Shown here piece by piece: positions 1 to 6,479 of a DNA stretch of 22,011 nt. Origin of the DNA: a virus; IMG/VR virus record IMGVR_UViG_3300041409_001222, positions 1-22,011 of that record. The stretch is one strand, 5' to 3'. The first letter of the stretch is position 1; each line of letters opens with the position of its first letter. The position numbers and the translations under genes are program-made. The notes beneath the pieces were generated by a model, which did not search any database, was not told the DNA's origin, and saw nothing but the letters and a program-made list of their open reading frames with translations.

Positions 1-732
1 ATGTCTGACGTTAACAAACATGGACTGAAAAGATATATACCTGAAGATGTTAGAAGGCACGTTAGAGTTAGGGATGGTTTTGGCTGTGTAATATGTGCGA
101 CACCAATTGTGGACTATGAACATGTGGATCCGGAATTTGTTGATGCCCATAGACACGACGCTGATGCGATAACCTTACTATGTCCAACTTGTCACAGGAA
201 AGTAACAGGAAAAGAAATAAGCAAAGATTTGGTCAAGAAAGCAATGAGATCACCTGCGGCAAAGCAAAGAGGGACTATAGGAGATACGCTTTATTTTTGT
301 GACAGTCATCCTACAGTTATATTCGGCGGCGCAACTTTTGTCCATTGTGAGATTCCTCTTCAATTATTAGGGGAAGATGTGATTTCTATAACAGAAGAAG
401 ACGGAAAGTATTTTCTTAATGCTAAATTTTGGGACTCTCAAGGTAAACAAACATTGAGTATTATTAAAAATGAGTGGGTGGTTTCTTCTGAAAATGTGTG
501 GGATTTTGTAAAGGTTGCAAATAGATTCCATATTCAAGAACATGCTAAAGAACCCGCCATGATTATAGAAGTAAGAGATAATAGCACTTTAATAGTTCAG
601 CGTTTTAATATGTTTGTTCAAGGTAGATATAAAGTAATTGGTGATGAGTCTACGCTGAAAATTAACGGGCATCATTTCAGCGCCTTTGGATCCCATTACT
701 GTAAGTATGGGATAGTTTTTGCAAAAGAGTAA
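1..732 (+). CDS. HNH endonuclease-like accessory protein (243 aa)
   Basis: The first 70 residues hold a zinc-type HNH module: CxxC at C29/C32, an acidic-His element (E40-H41) in a YEHVDP context, and CPTCH (C61, C64, H65). HNH proteins of this kind are metal-dependent nucleases cutting DNA or RNA. The remaining ~170 residues are predicted beta-rich, match no domain I recognise, and may be a targeting or sensor part. The ATG is the first base of the window, so promoter and RBS are not visible and a longer N-terminus cannot be excluded. The gene is much more AT-rich than the late genes and converges on S with only 16 nt between the stop codons. It sits where P2 has orf30 (between S and V), a usual place for independently acquired phage cargo. 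Function is inferred only; defence, exclusion or homing are all possible. Confidence 0.75.
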   Translation: MSDVNKHGLKRYIPEDVRRHVRVRDGFGCVICATPIVDYEHVDPEFVDAHRHDADAITLLCPTCHRKVTGKEISKDLVKKAMRSPAAKQRGTIGDTLYFCDSHPTVIFGGATFVHCEIPLQLLGEDVISITEEDGKYFLNAKFWDSQGKQTLSIIKNEWVVSSENVWDFVKVANRFHIQEHAKEPAMIIEVRDNSTLIVQRFNMFVQGRYKVIGDESTLKINGHHFSAFGSHYCKYGIVFAKE

Positions 733-748
733 TTTAATATGCAATTTT

Positions 749-1195
749 TTATAATGTCATCCATCGAAGGATCATATCCTCGATTAGCATTTCTGTTTCT
801 AAATTAATTCCTAGTAGTGGTCTTTGAGCATATTTCACCATCGGGCCGCGACGGCTTACCCGGTCCCGCAGGCCGTAGTGATGAACGCGGGCCAGCTTCT
901 GCACCGACGGAACAAAGGCAACCTCAGCGGCGTCTGCACCTGCCTGCGCCTTGAGATATTTTGCCGTTTTCAGCTTCGCGAACATGCCGCGACGGATGCG
1001 CCCCTTTTTGCTGCGGGCGCTGACGCGGCGCGGCTCCCATGCGGTGCCGTCCGGGGAACGTTGTGCTGTGATGTTTGCCTGCTGAATGCGGCGCACATCG
1101 TGTGCCACCTCGCGCAGCATCTTTTTCCGGGCTGCCGGTTCCAGCTGTGAGAGAAGCGCAACCAGCCAGGCATCCACTTCATGCAGTTCAGCCAT
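749..1195 (-). CDS. S: Tail completion protein S
   Basis: A 148-aa homologue of P2 gpS (150 aa), which together with gpR finishes the contractile tail so that it can join a filled head. The N-terminus beginning MAELHEVDAWL and the following basic segment (AARKKMLREV, then RRIQQANI and a SPDGTAWEPR stretch) are typical of this family. The ATG lies inside the end of R with an 8-nt overlap (R stop 1188-1190, S start 1195), so translation is probably coupled. It is the last gene of the leftward late operon before the oppositely oriented HNH insert. I see no clear hairpin terminator between them. Confidence 0.93.
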   Translation of the reverse strand: MAELHEVDAWLVALLSQLEPAARKKMLREVAHDVRRIQQANITAQRSPDGTAWEPRRVSARSKKGRIRRGMFAKLKTAKYLKAQAGADAAEVAFVPSVQKLARVHHYGLRDRVSRRGPMVKYAQRPLLGINLETEMLIEDMILRWMTL

Positions 1196-1619
1196 GCTTC
1201 ACCGTCCAGAATTCCTCCGGTACTTCAGGTTCCGGCACCGCCTCAATGTGTGCCTTCCCATTCTCCACGGTCGCTATCACGCGCTCGGTCAGCTTCAGGT
1301 CCATGCTGATGTCGCAGCGGTCATTAGCAAGAATATCGACCTCAAACGAAAACAAGTTTTCGCGCGCGTGGCTGTTCTGCAGCGCATCGGGCTGGTTTTC
1401 CCGCAGCCATAAAAGCACCGGGGCCATCAGCAGATTCTGATCGCCGGTGAAGTCGGTGATCACCACGTTCAGGGTGTAGCGATACTCCCATGACAGGGAC
1501 GCGGCGGACGTGGCGACCAGCTGGCCGCTGTCCACGAACAGGTGCAGGCGGTCGGGGTTGTCGGCCACATACTGAACAGACTTATTCAGGGCGCTGCGTA
1601 AGGACTGCGGCTTGTTCAT
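1188..1619 (-). CDS. R: Tail completion protein R
   Basis: A 143-aa homologue of P2 gpR (155 aa), needed for tail completion with gpS. The chosen ATG at 1619 begins MNKPQSLRSALNKSV; the open frame runs 50 codons further upstream, but that part lies over lysC in another frame and reads like a shadow. R overlaps the end of lysC by 38 nt (lysC stop at 1582), as in P2, where lysC and R also overlap. It is part of the O-to-S late transcript. Confidence 0.93.
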   Translation of the reverse strand: MNKPQSLRSALNKSVQYVADNPDRLHLFVDSGQLVATSAASLSWEYRYTLNVVITDFTGDQNLLMAPVLLWLRENQPDALQNSHARENLFSFEVDILANDRCDISMDLKLTERVIATVENGKAHIEAVPEPEVPEEFWTVKHG

Positions 1620-1872
1620 CGTCTTTTTCCTGACAGCTGATGATGGTATCGACCTTACCGGCACATGCCGCCCAGGCGGCCTCCGTTTCGTCCAGCAGGG
1701 CCAGAAGGTCGCCGTTAGTGCGCGGTGCTGCCGGGTCCAGCTGGCAGCGGGTGATTTTCGGACAGCCACTCACGGTAAGATTCACCTCCTGAGAGGGCCG
1801 GTCTCTGGCGCAGCCGGACAACAGGATCAGGCATAGTGGTATCACTCCAGCGGCGCAGGTCTTCATTTTCAC
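1582..1872 (-). CDS. lysC: LysC, outer-membrane spanin (Rz1-like lipoprotein)
   Basis: A 96-aa o-spanin. It starts with a basic stretch and a hydrophobic segment ending in the lipobox LLSGC (C21), so the mature protein should be a lipoprotein anchored in the outer membrane. It pairs with LysB across the periplasm to fuse inner and outer membranes at lysis. About half of the gene lies inside lysB in another frame, the usual Rz/Rz1 nesting, and the 3' part extends into R. The GTG at 1872 has a GAGG nine bases upstream; an ATG two codons later (1866) is the alternative and still leaves the lipobox intact. Unlike compact Rz1 proteins it has a long C-terminal part with several cysteines. Confidence 0.88.
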   Translation of the reverse strand: MKMKTCAAGVIPLCLILLSGCARDRPSQEVNLTVSGCPKITRCQLDPAAPRTNGDLLALLDETEAAWAACAGKVDTIISCQEKDDEQAAVLTQRPE

Positions 1873-2140
1873 GTTTCAGTTCCTCAATCTTTCGCTGCCG
1901 GTCGCGCAGCAGCTGGCCGTTGCGTTCGGCGGCGGCGTAAAGCTGCGTCTGTGCCTGGCTGCTGGTCTGCGTCAGGATGTTCAGGGCAATCAGCTGACTG
2001 TTTTTCTGGATCAGCTTTTTTCCCTGCGTTTCTATGACTGCCTCATGCGCGTGAATCTTCTGATAGGCGTTGTGCAGGTTCCACGACTGCCACAACACAA
2101 TCCCCACAAAAAAAAGAACCATCACGATGATGTTCTTCAT
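1715..2140 (-). CDS. lysB: LysB, inner-membrane spanin (Rz-like)
   Basis: 141 aa, the same length as P2 LysB. The N-terminus (MKNIIVMVLFFVGIVLW) is a single signal anchor; residues ~25-105 are rich in Q, K and E with heptad-like spacing and should form the periplasmic coiled coil. It bridges to the LysC lipoprotein. The ATG at 2140 was chosen because a strong GGGGG lies about nine bases upstream and the protein then begins directly with the anchor; an upstream in-frame start at 2176 would place hydrophilic residues before it. It starts 4 nt after the endolysin stop, leaving no space for P2's lysA gene. Confidence 0.9.
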   Translation of the reverse strand: MKNIIVMVLFFVGIVLWQSWNLHNAYQKIHAHEAVIETQGKKLIQKNSQLIALNILTQTSSQAQTQLYAAAERNGQLLRDRQRKIEELKRENEDLRRWSDTTMPDPVVRLRQRPALSGGESYREWLSENHPLPAGPGSTAH

Positions 2141-2144
2141 GTGC

Positions 2145-2654
2145 TCAGACCCCCTTAAGGCACCAGGCCAGTTCACGCCCGCGCCGGTTATCCAGCCCCT
2201 GATTGAATACGCCTTTCACGTACACCCAGCGCGGCAGCTGGTAACACGCCTCGCGCCACTGGCCCTTTTTCAGCAGCACCACCATCGTGGAGCCGCATAC
2301 GTTGCCGGTTCCCACGTTGAACGCCAGCGACACCAGCGCGTCATAAACCTGCTGCGGCATAGAGACCGCCACGCAGCGCGCCAGTGCCGCCTCGGTGCGT
2401 AACACGTTGGTGATGAAATTCCCCGCCGCCTGCCGTTCCGTAATGGATTTACCCGGCACAACGCCGGACGTGTTGCCGATCCCGTCGGTCCACTTTCCCG
2501 CGCTGCACTGGTACGGCTGCAGGCGGCAGCCCTCATAGTCGGCAATCAGCCGCAGTCCCTCCACGGAGGTGTGCAGCTGCTGAAAACCGGGCAGCGTGGC
2601 GGCCAGTGCCAGCACCACGCCCACGGCGCAGCGCTTAACGATCTGCAGATTCAT
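2145..2654 (-). CDS. SAR endolysin (P21/P1 Lyz-type lysozyme), K position
   Basis: A T4-family glycoside hydrolase that cuts peptidoglycan. From the ATG at 2654 it is 169 aa. The N-terminus (IVKRCAVGVVLALAATLPG) is a weakly hydrophobic signal-arrest-release (SAR) segment. The catalytic triad follows the E-x8-C-x5-T spacing of phage P1 Lyz: E41 (DYEGC), C50 (YQCSAG) and T56 (KWTDG). Cys9 inside the SAR segment corresponds to the P1 cysteine that cages the catalytic Cys, so enzyme release should need both membrane exit and disulphide exchange. The ATG is preferred over a GTG six bases upstream because GGGGTG lies just before it. It overlaps the end of the holin by 20 nt. It resembles Serratia NucD and the lysozymes of Fels-2-like phages more than the exported endolysin of P2. 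Confidence 0.92.
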   Translation of the reverse strand: MNLQIVKRCAVGVVLALAATLPGFQQLHTSVEGLRLIADYEGCRLQPYQCSAGKWTDGIGNTSGVVPGKSITERQAAGNFITNVLRTEAALARCVAVSMPQQVYDALVSLAFNVGTGNVCGSTMVVLLKKGQWREACYQLPRWVYVKGVFNQGLDNRRGRELAWCLKGV

Positions 2655-2847
2655 AATCACCCCGCGTGATGCGCCCGCTCAGCAGCAACTGATAGGTTTT
2701 GTGTTTGTAGTACCAGCTGATAAGCGCCATCAGCAGGCCGATGAATACCCCGGCCACGGTGGACATGTCCTTCAGGTCCATGCCGCCCAGCCACGCCATT
2801 ACTACCGCCATGCACCAGGTGATAAAGGTGCTGATTTTTTCCCACAT
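2635..2847 (-). CDS. Small class II holin (pinholin-like), Y position
   Basis: 70 aa with two predicted membrane segments (about residues 5-21 and 28-47), short N-terminus and a basic C-terminal tail (YYKHK...RITRGDYESADR). This fits the P21 S / HP1 / NucE class of holins rather than the 93-aa, three-segment P2 Y protein. Such holins form small pores that depolarise the membrane and so release SAR endolysins, which matches the endolysin encoded immediately downstream. The ATG is 3 nt after the X stop (TGAATCATG), so translation is probably coupled to X. Confidence 0.85.
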   Translation of the reverse strand: MWEKISTFITWCMAVVMAWLGGMDLKDMSTVAGVFIGLLMALISWYYKHKTYQLLLSGRITRGDYESADR

Positions 2848-2850
2848 GAT

Positions 2851-3054
2851 TCAGTCCCAAAGCTGGACGGCCTGCACGGTGGCCGTCGCTGTCACGTCCG
2901 GCAACTCCACCTCCAGCCCGTGCGGTAAGAGGGGGCCGTGCTCCGCCAGCCCCGGATTTGCCTGCAGCACCTGTTCCGTCATGCCCTGCGTGCGCCCGTA
3001 GTGACGCCAGCAGAGTGCGTCCACCGTGTCATACTGCTGCGCACGCACTTTCAT
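2851..3054 (-). CDS. X: Tail protein X
   Basis: 67 aa, the same length as P2 gpX. The family is LysM-like: the sequence reads from a YDTVDALCWRHYG element through VLQANPGLAEHGPLLPHG to a terminal acidic segment, typical of these small tail proteins thought to act in tail assembly. Its ATG overlaps the L stop by one base (TGATG), so the two genes are translationally coupled. Confidence 0.93.
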   Translation of the reverse strand: MKVRAQQYDTVDALCWRHYGRTQGMTEQVLQANPGLAEHGPLLPHGLEVELPDVTATATVQAVQLWD

Positions 3055-3518
3055 CAGATAAGCTCCACGGTGCAGTGCGGCATGTCCTGCACGCGGCTGA
3101 TAGCCCAGCGCGCATCGCGCCAGAGATCGCCGCTGGCATCACTCAGTTCTTCGCCGCGCTTAACCGCTGTTGCGGTGGCGTCAAAGTCCTGATAGCGCTC
3201 GTTCAGCACCGCGCGCGTCCAGCACCAAACCGCATTCATGTAGTGATGCAGGCGCACGCTCTCACCGGCCAGCTTCTCCGCCGGAACGTCAGCCAGGCCG
3301 TTATGACCGGCCAGTTCCTGCCGCTCACGCCACGGGTAAAGCTCCGCGTTAACTTCCGCCATCGCGGTCAGCACCACCTGACGCAGACGCTCCGGCGTCA
3401 CGGTGCCGTCAACGCGCATGACGCTGCGGAACTTCGCCAGATCGACGTCCGGCCAGAATGAGTTATTGGGGATAATGTCCGGCGCTGCCGTCGCCTTCTG
3501 TGGCGCGATAAATTCCAT
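3054..3518 (-). CDS. L: Head completion protein L
   Basis: A 154-aa homologue of P2 gpL (169 aa), which seals the filled head before tail joining. The family core DVDLAKFRSVMRVDGTVTPE, the central WRERQEL and the C-terminal RRG/WAISRVQD-type region are recognisable. The start at 3518 (MEFIAPQ) has AGGAGT upstream; the frame stays open upstream but only as shadow. A 99-nt gap separates it from M, longer than elsewhere in this operon; I see no obvious structure in it. Confidence 0.93.
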   Translation of the reverse strand: MEFIAPQKATAAPDIIPNNSFWPDVDLAKFRSVMRVDGTVTPERLRQVVLTAMAEVNAELYPWRERQELAGHNGLADVPAEKLAGESVRLHHYMNAVWCWTRAVLNERYQDFDATATAVKRGEELSDASGDLWRDARWAISRVQDMPHCTVELI

Positions 3519-3617
3519 TGCTCTGTTACTCCTGAATAGGTGGGCGGTGGACGGGGTTTTGATGCGGCGCTGCCTGTCGCCACCCCGTGCCGCCCCGCGC
3601 GTGGGCACGTCCGGTTA

Positions 3618-4262
3618 TCAGCTGGCGTTACGGATTTTCCGCTCCAGCTGCTCAATGTCTTTTTTAACGCCGCACTTCTCGTCCAGCTGCAGGGCACGCT
3701 TCAGATGGTTCAGCGCGGACGCCGGGCTGCTTTCCGTCAGCACCCAGCCGATGGACTTATGAAGACGGGCGCGCGACTGATCGGGCATGTCGTGTGCGTC
3801 GACCACCTCCAGCGCCTCCAGCAGCAGAGCCGGATCAAAAGGCGTCTTTGCCAGGATGGCAGCCTTCGCCGCGTCGGCAATTTCTTCTGCCAGTACCGTC
3901 GCCGTGGTGCGGCTTCCCAGCGGCATCGCCCAGCCGTGTTTCAGCGCATGGCGGCCAATCGTGAGCGCACCGGCATAGTCACCGGCGTCAACGCGCCACA
4001 GCATCACGTACATCAGCACGTCGTCCTGCTGCGCGCCGTCCGCACTCAGCACGCCCTCAGCCCAGGCGGCGTACTTCGGCAGCACCTCCACCTTGATTTC
4101 GGCCTTTCGGACGTTGGACTGAATGCCCTTGAGGCGGCGGCGGTCTTCGTTAAGCTGCAGCAGCATCAGGTCATAGCCCTTTGTGCTGCGGCCACTGCCG
4201 CCCGACCGGGCGGCCTCCTGTGCCTGAATAAAGCGCGTATGCGCGCGGAAAGGATTGGTCAC
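3618..4262 (-). CDS. M: Terminase small subunit M
   Basis: 214 aa (P2 gpM is 247 aa). With gpP it forms the terminase that recognises cos and starts packaging; gpM carries the endonuclease function in P2. It has the basic N-terminus (FRAHTRFIQAQEAARSGG), a helix-rich middle (LLQLNEDRRRLKGIQSNVRKAEIKV split across helices) and a Leu-rich C-terminus. The start is a GTG at 4262 with CGGAG eight bases upstream and lies 3 nt after the N stop. Confidence 0.92.
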   Translation of the reverse strand: MTNPFRAHTRFIQAQEAARSGGSGRSTKGYDLMLLQLNEDRRRLKGIQSNVRKAEIKVEVLPKYAAWAEGVLSADGAQQDDVLMYVMLWRVDAGDYAGALTIGRHALKHGWAMPLGSRTTATVLAEEIADAAKAAILAKTPFDPALLLEALEVVDAHDMPDQSRARLHKSIGWVLTESSPASALNHLKRALQLDEKCGVKKDIEQLERKIRNAS

Positions 4263-4265
4263 GGG

Positions 4266-5435
4266 TTACGCTCCGGCGCTCGGATTGGCTCCGGCGGCGG
4301 TTGAGTCACCCGCGCCGCTCATGGACTTGACCACGCTGGCCGCCACGGCGGCGATGCGTGCAATTTCCGCTTCGCTCATTTCGCCTGACTCTTTTTCCGG
4401 CTCCTGCTCCAGCAGCTCGATGTTTTCCACCAGGCAGGTGCAGTCGTAGTCCTCAACTACGTAAGCCTCGTTAACCGACTCAAGGTTTTCGATGCGGTCA
4501 CGTTTCGGGTTGTCGATGATCGAGCGGCGGCGGGTTTCTTCCTGCCAGTAGATGGACAGATTATCCAGGCGGGTAATCAGCAGCGCATTGGCCGGGAAGT
4601 ACGGCGCGCGGACTGCCTGCAGGCCGCCGATGCGCTTCTGGCTGATGATCAGATCAGCGGCCAGCGCTTCGGTGTTGGGCTGGCTCTGATTAACCAGCGG
4701 GAAATACTTGTCAGCCAGCAACTGACGTCCGCAGATCACCACCAGTTCGGTGTCGTCCTGATACTGCACGCCGATTTTTTCCGACACCGCGCCCATCACA
4801 ACCGCGTCCAGGTTACGGAACAGGCCGTTTTTACCCACGGTGATTTTTTCCGACACCACCTTGCCGTCTTCACCGATGTGCTGACCCAGCACCTGCGCCG
4901 GTTTTTCCTGGCGGATTTTTTCCAGCCAGCCGATATTCACGTCCTGCAGCAGCGGGTTCTGCACGCGGTTGGAGGTTTTCTCACGCTTCAGGCCGTTGAA
5001 GCCGATCATGATGCGGTCCAGCGCCTGACGCTTCACGATGGCGTCACGGATGCGCACCTGGAAATCGCTGAACTTCGCCCACATGTCCAGCTTTGAATAA
5101 GGCAGCGCGGTGTCAAAGTTGGTCTGCGTGCATTTGTAGCCGTCGCCGTCGATGTAGGTCGGATCGGTCGGCTCGCGCTCTTTCTGGGTGGTATCGGTGG
5201 TTCCCGCAATGGTGGTGCCGATCCCCAGCCCCAGCCGTTCGCCGCTCTGCTCACTGACCGGCATGATGTTGATGGCCTGCAGGAACGCGGACGACTCCTG
5301 AATTTTGCTTTCCAGCGTCTGTGACACGGACGGCTCAATGGTGAATTTGCTGTTCAGCGCGGACAGGTCAATCTTGTTGATTTCTGCCAGCACCGACATG
5401 TAAGCATTCAGCTTAAAACGGGTAGTATTTTTCAT
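4266..5435 (-). CDS. N: Major capsid protein precursor N
   Basis: 389 aa, about 30 residues longer than P2 gpN (357 aa). The body follows the P2 capsid sequence closely in character: FTIEPSVSQTLESKIQESS near the N-terminus, GFNGLKREKTSNR in the middle, and the ADLIISQKRIGGLQAVRAPY and NLESVNEAYVVEDYDC elements toward the C-terminus. Precursors are cleaved near the N-terminus by the gpO protease during head maturation. The extra length is a C-terminal tail from about residue 345 with an acidic part (EPEKESGEMSEAE) followed by an Ala/Ser/Gly-rich part. It starts 44 nt downstream of the O stop. Confidence 0.95.
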   Translation of the reverse strand: MKNTTRFKLNAYMSVLAEINKIDLSALNSKFTIEPSVSQTLESKIQESSAFLQAINIMPVSEQSGERLGLGIGTTIAGTTDTTQKEREPTDPTYIDGDGYKCTQTNFDTALPYSKLDMWAKFSDFQVRIRDAIVKRQALDRIMIGFNGLKREKTSNRVQNPLLQDVNIGWLEKIRQEKPAQVLGQHIGEDGKVVSEKITVGKNGLFRNLDAVVMGAVSEKIGVQYQDDTELVVICGRQLLADKYFPLVNQSQPNTEALAADLIISQKRIGGLQAVRAPYFPANALLITRLDNLSIYWQEETRRRSIIDNPKRDRIENLESVNEAYVVEDYDCTCLVENIELLEQEPEKESGEMSEAEIARIAAVAASVVKSMSGAGDSTAAGANPSAGA

Positions 5436-5479
5436 CGCTTCGCTTTCTCTGTTCGTTAAAAAGGTTTGCCGCCGCTGTA

Positions 5480-6337
5480 TCAGCAGTCGGTGCGCACTTC
5501 GCCGCCGCTGCCGTTACCCTGCGTGCGCGGGCGGACCTGCTGGCGGCCATCTTCCCGGCTCAGCTGCTGCTGCAGTTCGGTGAAGTCCGCCTGCAGCTTT
5601 TCGCGCTTCAGCACTTCCTCACCCAGCGCACCGCTGAAATGTGATTTCAGGCTGTCAGCCTGTTCGCTCAGTGCCGTTTCAATGCGCGCGCTCAGGTCCT
5701 GCTGCTCGGTGGCAATCAGCTCAACCGCCTGATGCACGTCGCTGAAGCGCGCCGCGTCGGTCTGCTGCTGTCTGCTGAACATCGCTTTGATGCGGGTAAA
5801 CAGGGCGGGCTTTTCGTCGGCCACGTCCTCAAACTCGATCAGGGTTTCTTCAGCGGCAGAGAAAACGTTGTCAGGATGCTGCTTGCGGTTTGCCAGCGGG
5901 TTCGCCCCGGCGCTGGCGCTGAACTGCAGCATTTCGGTGCCGAGGCTGGCCGGATCGTCGGTAACGGCCAGGCCAATCAGATAGGCCGCGCCGGTGTCCG
6001 CGAACTCCGGGCGGATTTCCATTGAAGTGAAGATTTTCTGCATGGTGCCGGTCAGCGTGATCAGCTCGTCAGTCGGGTTGATCAGGGCATACAGCCCCAG
6101 CTTGCCCTTCAGCGGGCCGTCGCTGATTTCTTCAGCGTCCAGCGCTTCAACTACGCCAAAGCGACGAAACGGGCTGTCTGGCGTGTAGCCCTTGATGTGC
6201 TCCATGTTGATCACGGCGGTATACAGCTCAGGGCTGTAATTTGCCGCCATCTGTTCAAGCCAGCTGCGCTCGATGGTGCGCCCGTCCGTGGTGGCACCTT
6301 CCACCCCGATACGAAAACGCTTTGCTTTCTTTGCCAT
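5480..6337 (-). CDS. O: Capsid scaffold and maturation protease O
   Basis: 285 aa, essentially the P2 gpO length (284 aa). The N-terminal half is the serine protease that processes capsid proteins and itself; the C-terminal half is the scaffold. The residues matching the proposed P2 triad are present: D18 (ATTDGR), H47 (NMEHIKG) and S105 (FTSMEI). Residues ~170-270 are Gln/Glu-rich and likely a coiled-coil scaffold. The start at 6337 (MAKKAKRFRIGVEG) is the conserved family start. It is the first gene of the leftward late operon. Confidence 0.94.
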   Translation of the reverse strand: MAKKAKRFRIGVEGATTDGRTIERSWLEQMAANYSPELYTAVINMEHIKGYTPDSPFRRFGVVEALDAEEISDGPLKGKLGLYALINPTDELITLTGTMQKIFTSMEIRPEFADTGAAYLIGLAVTDDPASLGTEMLQFSASAGANPLANRKQHPDNVFSAAEETLIEFEDVADEKPALFTRIKAMFSRQQQTDAARFSDVHQAVELIATEQQDLSARIETALSEQADSLKSHFSGALGEEVLKREKLQADFTELQQQLSREDGRQQVRPRTQGNGSGGEVRTDC

Positions 6338-6371
6338 TGTCCAGGCTCCGGTCAGTAAAACTCTGTGAGGC

Positions 6372-6436
6372 ACTATGTTTGCGGTGACGGGGGGATCGAA
6401 ACAACGCGCGGACGTTGTGCGGGAAACCACACAATG
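6372..6436 (-). promoter_or_regulatory. Ogr-type activator site and late promoter upstream of O (shared with P)
   Basis: A dyad TTGT-N12-ACAA occupies 6415-6434, matching the core of the P2-family Ogr/Delta site (TGTTGT-N12-ACAACA), which is usually centred near -55 of late promoters. Leftward, a CATAGT -10 element (6372-6377) would give a start near 6365, placing the dyad at about -59, good for the O operon. Rightward, a TATTTT (6468-6473) would start close to the P initiation codon. The ogr gene itself is not in the window. Confidence 0.65.
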
Positions 6437-6479
6437 AGGGATAGCGGAAAAGGAAGCGGCGGGGCCGTATTTTGGCTGC

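Noticed and set aside
824-1440. Long plus-strand frames opposite S and R.
   Set aside because: They are shadows of the GC-rich late genes; composition is Arg/Cys/His-rich and no ribosome-binding sites precede them. The same applies to the other long plus-strand frames at 2070-5338.
6376-6403. TGTTT-N18-AAACA as a second Ogr site for P.
   Set aside because: The spacing does not fit the N12 rule, unlike the dyad at 6415-6434.
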